This document shows, piece by piece, positions 58,390 through 64,000 of a stretch of DNA of 64,000 bases. Positions within the stretch are counted from its first letter, which is position 1. The number at the start of each line of letters is the position of its first letter. Made by a program: the position numbers and the translations under genes. This stretch comes from Paulinella micropora (taxonomy: Eukaryota; Cercozoa; Imbricatea; Euglyphida; Paulinellidae), in NCBI GenBank assembly GCA_019918135.1, contig WBZZ01004130.1, forward strand, positions 1 to 64,000, in the 5' to 3' direction. The notes beneath the pieces are model-generated. The model was given only the letters and a program-made list of their open reading frames with translations, searched no databases and had not been told where the DNA came from.

Positions 58390-59040
58390 TTATTTAACTG
58401 CAGGCGCTGGTGCGTCCAGATTTGTGGCTTGGCTCGGCTGTGCTCCAAGCATCGTGTTCTTGGCATGGGTGATGGCAGCCGTTTGTGCCGTCAGCAGGGC
58501 CAGTTCAGTCATAGGGTCCAGGCGCTGCAGCCCAATGCCCGCGCGCAGCTTGGCCCGCTCGAGCAGGAGGCACCACCGGTCATTGGCAAAGCAGGCCTCG
58601 GTCGTGCCAGAGATCTGGTAACGCGACCGGTTCGCTACTAGGGTTTCGAGGCACGCGAGCCCTTGCTTGAGCACGGCGTCCGCCAGCTCGCCCGACAGTT
58701 CACCTTCCAGCACTTCCTCGACTTCGTCCAACAACAGCGGCAGCTTCTGTCTTGGCAGCCTGCGCAGAGTTTTTGGGTCACAGTTGATGTGCGCCTTTTT
58801 GAGCTTGGGGCCAATCAGAGCGCTGCGGTCATAAGCGCACAAGAGCCGGTAGTTGGGGTCATCGCGTATCACGGGGTCTTCTGGCGCTGGCGCTGTTCCT
58901 AGACGCCGTGCCAGGCTCCCTTGAGAAGGGCCTGTCCGGCGACGCTTGGTAGGAGGCGGGGCTGCTGCCGCCGCTTTAGCTTCGGCGACAGGCGATAGCG
59001 GGTCGGTTGGTGGCTCGAGATTAGCGAACGGGTCTGTCAT
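58390..59040 (-). CDS. Unknown helical protein, 216 aa
   Basis: ATG at 59038-59040 (MTDPFANLEPP). The first 70 residues are Pro/Ala-rich with a KRRR basic patch. The rest is predominantly alpha-helical with a Leu-rich core (LPLLLDEVEEVLEGEL, TELALLTAQTAAI). It lies 50 bp downstream of the capsid-like gene start in head-to-tail order on the same strand, suggesting a late or virion-assembly role. No domain recognised. Confidence 0.5.
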   Translation of the reverse strand: MTDPFANLEPPTDPLSPVAEAKAAAAAPPPTKRRRTGPSQGSLARRLGTAPAPEDPVIRDDPNYRLLCAYDRSALIGPKLKKAHINCDPKTLRRLPRQKLPLLLDEVEEVLEGELSGELADAVLKQGLACLETLVANRSRYQISGTTEACFANDRWCLLLERAKLRAGIGLQRLDPMTELALLTAQTAAITHAKNTMLGAQPSQATNLDAPAPAVK

Positions 59041-59079
59041 GCTTTCCCTTTGTCCTTTGTACAATTAAGATTAATTTTT

Positions 59080-59397
59080 CTATCCGATCATGTGCGCGTT
59101 TCCGGCCTCGTGGATGGTGGTCCAGCCGCGCACAGAGCCATTCTCGCGATCAAGGTTAGAAACTGCGACGATAGCCGCCCATTGCTGGTCACGAAGCTTG
59201 GCCGATTGATATTGTTCTACGAAAGCTGCCACTTGCATGCAGCCTTCCCATCCGTTGCCGTACGTTCTTCGGAGCTCCGTGAGCCATGGCAACATGTTGG
59301 CGCCGTCTGCGCCCCAGTCGGCAGGCGCGGCGCCGTTGATGTCAGCGGCGCAGTTCTTCTTACGGAAATCTGCCCCGTACACCGTCTGGATCTCCAC
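59080..59397 (-). pseudogene. Unknown small protein, about 105 aa, probably broken at its 5' side
   Basis: A frame with Trp/Cys/Asn-rich composition (ADFRKKNCAADINGAAPADWG ...). Coding character appears to continue beyond the open frame on the same strand, where Cys and His residues are spaced as in a zinc ribbon, so I judge the gene broken. Part of the fossil viral region. Confidence 0.4.
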
Positions 59398-59620
59398 GGG
59401 TGTACCAACGAGCAGGACCGCTCCTTTGTACCAAGGTGTCTTGACTAAGCCACACTTCTAGCAGTACGTACCTGTAGTTGCGAGGCTGAAGGTCCAGACG
59501 TGTTCGCAGGACATAATATGATGGCCGGCAAACAGGTGCCCAAGATCGAACGCGGCCGTTTAAAATTCAAGATTTGAAAATAAATGAAAGAGTGGAAAAA
59601 AGTCGGGGAAGTCAGAAAGG

Positions 59621-59998
59621 ATGGAGGGCACTGAATCTTACAAGGGCAAGTGCCTGCACTGCTCGCACGGCTGCGCGCGGGACGACGGCAGGTGGTTCGG
59701 ACTGCCAATTGCCCACGCGGGCGAAGAGTTGTGCGTCTGGGGTCACTTCTGCACGGTGGGCTGCGCGGCTAAGTTCGCGGAATACGGTATAACCGAGACG
59801 CTGCGATCGAGTTCAATGGACCTGCTGCACTCGTTCCTGAGAGTTAATCTACACAAGCAGCTAGTTCAACCGGCGCCGCCACGACACGAGCTAGTAGACT
59901 ACGGCGGACCGCTAGACATCTCGGCTTTCAGGGCCATGGGCCGGGTTGTGAATTGGTACGTGCCAGTGCACAGAAGAGACACAGAAACATTTTATTAG
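59621..59998 (+). CDS. VLTF2-like (A1L-type) zinc protein, 125 aa
   Basis: ATG at 59621, after an AT-rich leader. CLHCSHGCARDDG ... LPIAHAGEELCVWGHFCTVGCAAKFAEYG has the layout of the poxvirus-type late transcription factor 2 (MYM/FCS-like) zinc module: CxxC, a proline-isoleucine strand, then GxFCxxxCA followed by an aromatic. Length is in the range of viral VLTF2 proteins. It would act with viral RNA polymerase on late genes. The C-terminal half has no motif I know. The match is by eye only. Confidence 0.5.
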   Translation: MEGTESYKGKCLHCSHGCARDDGRWFGLPIAHAGEELCVWGHFCTVGCAAKFAEYGITETLRSSSMDLLHSFLRVNLHKQLVQPAPPRHELVDYGGPLDISAFRAMGRVVNWYVPVHRRDTETFY

Positions 59999-60033
59999 CC
60001 AACTTTCGGGCCGCAATTACACGCTGAGGAGGC

Positions 60034-61004
60034 TTAAGCGCCTGCCCGGGATTCGTCTCTCGTCCGCTTGAGCTTCTTCTTCTTGCGCTTGATCAGCTTG
60101 CGGCTCTCTTCGTCCTCCTCGGCGGCGCCGTCGGCGGTCAATGGAAGCGGCGCGAGCGTGGGCTGAGCCGGGGGCGGTTCATTGGCGTCGGCCAGAATAG
60201 TGTACTTGAGCCACGGACCGCCGTCCCGCTTGAAGACGAGGTGCAGCACGTTCTGTGTAACGCCGACCAGCACCCTGCCAGTCTTTTTCTCTTGGAAAGC
60301 GCACGATTTGAGTATCTTCTTGAGGATTTCCAGGGCGTAGACACACTCGCCGGCTTGGACGGGCGGGTGTGACAGGTCAGAGCGCAGCAGCGAGTCCTTG
60401 TCCTCCGCGACCAGAGCGATGCCGCCAAGGCTGGTGCGTGCCAGCCGGCCTGCGTCCACCGCCCGCAGCGAGGATTCCGTGCAGAGCCTGTCCACTTCCA
60501 CAAACAGCCGGCAATGCGAATTGCTCTTCGAATGGTGCCTGATCACGGCGTTCAGCGCCGGGCCAGAGACTTCGACGAGGCGGTCGAGATTGGTCCACTC
60601 GGTAGTCGGCAGGAAGGCCGCTTCTTGGGACACGAGCAGCGAGGTCAGGTCGCTGTAGTGCTCGAACGATTTGGACTCGTTGTAGAATTTGACACATAGC
60701 TTGTTATCCACCGCGACTGACAGTTCGAGTATCATGCCCTCGCGGAAAGTAGAGAGCCAGCAGGACAGTTCCTTGAGGTCAACGCTGAACACGCACTTTG
60801 GGAACATCAAGTTGACATAGTCGCCGTTCGCGCCCGAAAAGGGACCACGAACTGTGCGACGAGCCCGTCGGCCGCGCTGCAGAGCACGAGCTTGTCGACG
60901 GTCGCTTCGACCCTGGCCTCCAGCAACAGAGGCGACAGCGAGTCGAGCGCCCGGCGGAACGCGATGCCGTGCGACTTGGACCTCCAGAGAAAACGAGTCA
61001 TCAT
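60034..61004 (-). pseudogene. PCNA-like sliding clamp, broken
   Basis: ATG at 61002-61004. The N-terminal part (LDSLSPLLLEARVEAT, LCSAADGLVAQF) and the later part (CVFSVDLKELSCWLSTF, LELSVAVDNKLCVKFYN, and two further strand-helix-strand halves) follow the two-domain clamp layout. The C-terminal end carries a Lys/Arg-rich tail (KLIKRKKKKLKRTRDES), common in viral clamps. It would tether the viral DNA polymerase. The gene is broken (about one break). Part of a fossil viral region. Confidence 0.5.
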
Positions 61005-61134
61005 TTTTTGGAGACACTGTTTCTTTTTTTTACCACCTTTTAATTAAAACTTTTAAATTGCGACATTCGAAATTTAAGATTTAAAAGGGGAAGAAAAGCA
61101 GTTCTGGCAAAAACGAGCCATAAAATCGAAAAAA

Positions 61135-61874
61135 ATGTCGATCGTCACGGGCAACAACAACGAGGTGAGGGTCTTTGACACGGCGGCCGACCCGAAGAAG
61201 CTGCGCCTGTCGGAACCAAGGAGCGCCTACGGGAGCATCTTTTCGAACCTGTGCTATGTCGACAAGAGCCTCACGCTGGTTCTGCCAGCCATGCAGCTTG
61301 CCTGGGATCCGTCTGTGTACGACCAAGGCAACAAGGCCTCTAAAAAACAAACATTGACCTTGATTTCAAGCACGCGCGACAGTATGGCGCGGTGCTGCAG
61401 GCCTACAAGGTGATGCGAGCGATTGATGACCGTGTGGCAGAGATCGTGGTTGAAAACCGCGACAAGATTGTTCAGACAACGAAGAGGGCGGGCCCGATGG
61501 CAAAGAGTGACGAGCAAGTCAAGTGCTGCTACCAGCCCTGTACGCGCCTGCGCACTTCGCAGAAGTCGGACCGCGCCTGGGCGCCTCGTCTGACCGTCAC
61601 CGTCACGGGCGCCCGGTTCCTCGGAGGCGGGGACACTAACACGCTGCAAAAGGGCGACGCGGTGAAGTGTGTCATTCAAGCTACTGTGCTGTGCAGCAAG
61701 GGCGAAAAGGTCACGCTCTCTTGGCGCGTGCTGCAGATCCGGAAACAAGAAGAGGGCCTGCCCTATCCGGACCAGGACCTCTCGGAACGAGACGCGTTTG
61801 GAGTGTCTCTGTCCGGCGAAGAGAACGGCGAGGGCGGCGTCAGTGCCATGGACTTGACTGCAGATTTAGTTTAA
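61135..61874 (+). pseudogene. Candidate ssDNA-binding protein of giant-virus type, broken
   Basis: Begins MSIVTGNNNEVRVFDTA at 61135. YGSIFSNLCYVDKSLTLVLPAMQLAWDPS resembles the opening of the conserved phycodnavirus/mimivirus-type protein proposed to bind single-stranded DNA (strands, then a P-x-M-x(4)P-like turn). The C-terminal half holds strand pairs and an acidic tail (GEENGEGG ... DLTADLV), as in many SSBs. It abuts the RNR gene tail to tail with no gap. It looks broken (about one break). Identification is tentative. Confidence 0.4.
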
Positions 61875-64000
61875 TTAAACTGTACACATGACACACACGT
61901 CACCGTTACACGATACATTGGCACTAGTCGCGGCCTTGGTTCTAAGGTAGTAGCAGCCGGTTTTGAGGCCTGATTCCCAGGCGTAGAAATGTGAGCTAGC
62001 CAGCTTGCGTTCGGTAGCGTTAGCCAAGTAGACGTTGAGTGACTGCGACTGGCACACGTAAGGACCACGCAGCGCGGAGAGTTGCAGCTGGGCCTTCATC
62101 GGCACTTCCCAGACGGTCTTGAACAGTCGTTTGATGTCGTCCGGCACGGAAAGTTCCTGGACAGAGCCGTCGTTTCGCAGCAGTTGCTCTCTGACAGCAG
62201 GGGTCCAGAGCGCCCTTTGTTCGAGAGCTTTGACCAAGTGCCGGTTGAGTATAGCGTGCTCGCCGGCCAGGGCCCTCCTGACCATGAGGTTGCTGTAGAT
62301 TGGCTCAAAACTCTCGCAAACACCGAGAATCTGCGAAGTGCTGGCTGTGGGCATGAGCGCGATCAAGAGGCTGTTGCGCAGCCCGTGGGCCTTGATGTCT
62401 GCCTTCAGCCTAACCCATCTGCCGGTCGATCGCTCCACGCCCCAGAGGTCCGGCTGCAGCCGCAATTGTGAGGCGGTGCTGCCTTCAAACGCCGGGTATC
62501 GCCCTTTTTCTCTGGCCAGTTCGGCGCTGGCACTGAGCGCCGCGTAGTAGATCTCGCGCGAAAGGCGCTCGTTCAGGGCGGCGGCTTCGGGGCTCTCAAA
62601 AGGTAGTCCCAGGATCATAAACAGATCTGCGAGTCCACAGATGCCGAGCCCGACGGGCCTGTGCTCCAAGTTAGACATTTTAGCCTCGAGGACGGGGTAC
62701 GTGGTAATGTCAATAATCCGGTCGAGATTGCGCACGGCGGTGCGCGTGACAGAGTGGAGGAGGTCGATGTCGACCATTTTCTTGTCCGGTGTGAGGAAGC
62801 GGGGCAGACAAAGCGACGCGAGGTTGCAGACGGCGGTCTCTTCTGACGAGGACGTTTGCATGATCTCTGCGCAGAGGTTCGAGTTCTTGATAGTACCCGA
62901 ATGCTGCTGGTTGCTCTTGGCGTTTGCGTGGTCTCGAAAAATGAGGTAAGGCGACCCGGTTTCGATCTGCGATTTGAGAATGGCGGACCACAGGTGCAGG
63001 GCTTTCACTTTCTGGCCCTGCTGTGTCTTCTCGGCGTGGGCGTAGCGAGACTCCCATAACTTGCCCCAGCACTCGTCCAGCCCCGACAATTCCGTCGGAC
63101 AAAACAGTGTCCAGTCACCGTCGTCCTTCGCTCGTTGCATGAACAGATCGGGTATCATCAGCGCCGTAAACAAGTCCCTCGCGCGATTTTCCGCCGCGCC
63201 CGTGTTTTGGCGGAGTTGGAGGAACTCGTAGATGTCCTTGTGCCACGGGGGCATGTACACCGCAAAGGCACCCTTCCTGCGTCCCGACTGGTTGGCGTAG
63301 CGACTCGTTTCATTAAGAATACGACAGAGAGGCACAACTCCGTCGCTCTTGCCTCCCGTCCCGTAGATCTTGGATCCTGCCGCCCGCACGTTGCCGATGT
63401 ACAAGCCTATGCCTCCCGCGTGTTTGGAAATGATTGCACAGTCTTTCACGGTTTCAAAGATCCCATTGAGCGAGTCTTCTCTGACAGGCAGCAGGAAACA
63501 CGACGCCAGCTGCTGGTTCCTGCGCAGGCCCGCATTGAACATAGTCGGCGAGGCGTGCGTGTGCAGGCCAACACTTAAGAGGTTGCAAGTGTCCTGGATC
63601 TTGCGCAAAACGCTGTCTTCGCTTTCTGCTAGGTTGTGGTGTAGCGCAATTGCGATTCGCAAGTACAAGTATTGCGGCGTCTCGCAGATCTTGTTTTCGC
63701 ACTCACGGAGGAGGTAGCCTTGTTTGAGCGTGGCTATGCCGAAAAAATCAAGAGTGAGGTCTCGTTCCTGCCTTATCATCGCGTTCAGGGCGGCGGCGTG
63801 CTTGTCCACAAAGAACGAGAACGATGGCACCAACGACAGGCGCAGACGATCCACCGAGCCGGCGAAGGCAGGGGAACAATTTTTTTGGATATTGCTGGCC
63901 TCGAGTCTGCCTCCGAGCAGCGCAAAGTCCGGGTGGTAAGAGGCCAACGCCGCACAGCTAGAGGCCGCGAGTCCGTCCAGCTCGGACGTGGAGATACCGT
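61875..64000 (-). CDS. Ribonucleoside-diphosphate reductase large subunit (class I), 5' partial
   Basis: Makes deoxyribonucleotides from NDPs with a small radical subunit not seen here. The open frame runs to the window edge and continues upstream as GISTSELDGLAASSCAALAS, so the true start and any ATP cone lie outside. Catalytic landmarks in order: ASCFLL (first redox Cys), NSNLCAEI (Asn-Cys-Glu active site), CNLASLCLP (partner Cys), PTASTSQILG, GCYYLRT (radical-transfer tyrosines) and a C-terminal CxxC (CVMCTV). Both class I redox pairs are therefore present. About 705 residues are visible, near the size of eukaryotic and viral R1 (about 790). The frame is intact. Ribonucleotide reductase is a standard gene of large DNA viruses; a host origin cannot be excluded without phylogeny. 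Confidence 0.95.
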   Translation of the reverse strand, partial: GISTSELDGLAASSCAALASYHPDFALLGGRLEASNIQKNCSPAFAGSVDRLRLSLVPSFSFFVDKHAAALNAMIRQERDLTLDFFGIATLKQGYLLRECENKICETPQYLYLRIAIALHHNLAESEDSVLRKIQDTCNLLSVGLHTHASPTMFNAGLRRNQQLASCFLLPVREDSLNGIFETVKDCAIISKHAGGIGLYIGNVRAAGSKIYGTGGKSDGVVPLCRILNETSRYANQSGRRKGAFAVYMPPWHKDIYEFLQLRQNTGAAENRARDLFTALMIPDLFMQRAKDDGDWTLFCPTELSGLDECWGKLWESRYAHAEKTQQGQKVKALHLWSAILKSQIETGSPYLIFRDHANAKSNQQHSGTIKNSNLCAEIMQTSSSEETAVCNLASLCLPRFLTPDKKMVDIDLLHSVTRTAVRNLDRIIDITTYPVLEAKMSNLEHRPVGLGICGLADLFMILGLPFESPEAAALNERLSREIYYAALSASAELAREKGRYPAFEGSTASQLRLQPDLWGVERSTGRWVRLKADIKAHGLRNSLLIALMPTASTSQILGVCESFEPIYSNLMVRRALAGEHAILNRHLVKALEQRALWTPAVREQLLRNDGSVQELSVPDDIKRLFKTVWEVPMKAQLQLSALRGPYVCQSQSLNVYLANATERKLASSHFYAWESGLKTGCYYLRTKAATSANVSCNGDVCVMCTV

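Larger units (their letters stand above)
48346..64000. mobile_element. Endogenous giant-virus-like (Nucleocytoviricota-type) region, fossil, open at the right edge
   Basis: From 48346 the sequence becomes GC-rich and gene-dense, with genes on both strands, no visible introns and AT-rich gaps of about 50-150 bp. Parts recognised: fiber-like locus, virion-type protein, RuvC-like resolvase, zinc/YABBY-like protein, double-jelly-roll capsid-like gene, VLTF2-like protein, PCNA-like clamp, candidate ssDNA-binding protein and ribonucleotide reductase large subunit. About half of the larger genes look broken (roughly five to seven breaks in 16 kb) while others are open throughout, which suggests a moderately old insertion. 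The exact virus family is not settled; a small or mid-sized Nucleocytoviricota relative is likely. Confidence 0.8.

Overview
This window is nuclear DNA of a single-celled eukaryote that I cannot name. The left end carries a multi-exon host gene with GT-AG spliceosomal introns. The middle is packed with transposable elements and very long simple repeats. The right end is a compact, intron-poor, GC-rich block of giant-virus-like genes.

Layout. (1) 60-6632: most of a membrane protein gene (kelch repeats, GCC2/GCC3 ephrin-receptor-like cysteine repeats, membrane segments, zinc-finger-like tail); its 5' end lies left of the window. (2) 6633-8515: intergenic, with one terminal-exon-like coding remnant. 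(3) 8516-16212: a 7.7 kb DNA transposon with about 650-bp terminal inverted repeats, about 181-bp subterminal repeats, a broken transposase-like gene, a second minus-strand gene and a spliced plus-strand coiled-coil gene. I could not place it in a named superfamily. (4) 16832-25790: a Ty1/copia-like LTR fossil. (5) about 25914-33500: a second, different Ty1/copia-like element on the minus strand. Its pol frame carries a MYND zinc finger, and an unrelated plus-strand gene lies between its gag and its outer repeat. (6) 33501-42424: AT-rich and (TATG)n-dominated DNA with a small dispersed repeat family. (7) 42425-46652: a partial minus-strand relative of the element at 16832-25790. (8) 46800-48075: a purine-only tract. 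(9) 48346 to the window edge: an endogenous viral region. It holds a ribonucleotide reductase large subunit, a RuvC-like resolvase, a double-jelly-roll capsid-like gene, a PCNA-like clamp, a VLTF2-like zinc protein, a fiber-like locus and an array of eight palindromic repeats.

The viral block fits a Nucleocytoviricota-type ancestor. Nucleotide supply (RNR), replication (clamp, candidate ssDNA-binding protein), recombination (resolvase), late transcription (zinc proteins) and virion structure (capsid, fiber) sit on both strands with little spacing. Several of its genes are broken, so it reads as a fossil insertion and not an active virus. The best candidates for something undescribed are the 8.5-16.2 kb transposon, the palindromic repeat array at 49.9-50.95 kb, and the orphan gene at 31.5-32.3 kb.

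All homology statements come from reading motifs by eye; no database search was run.
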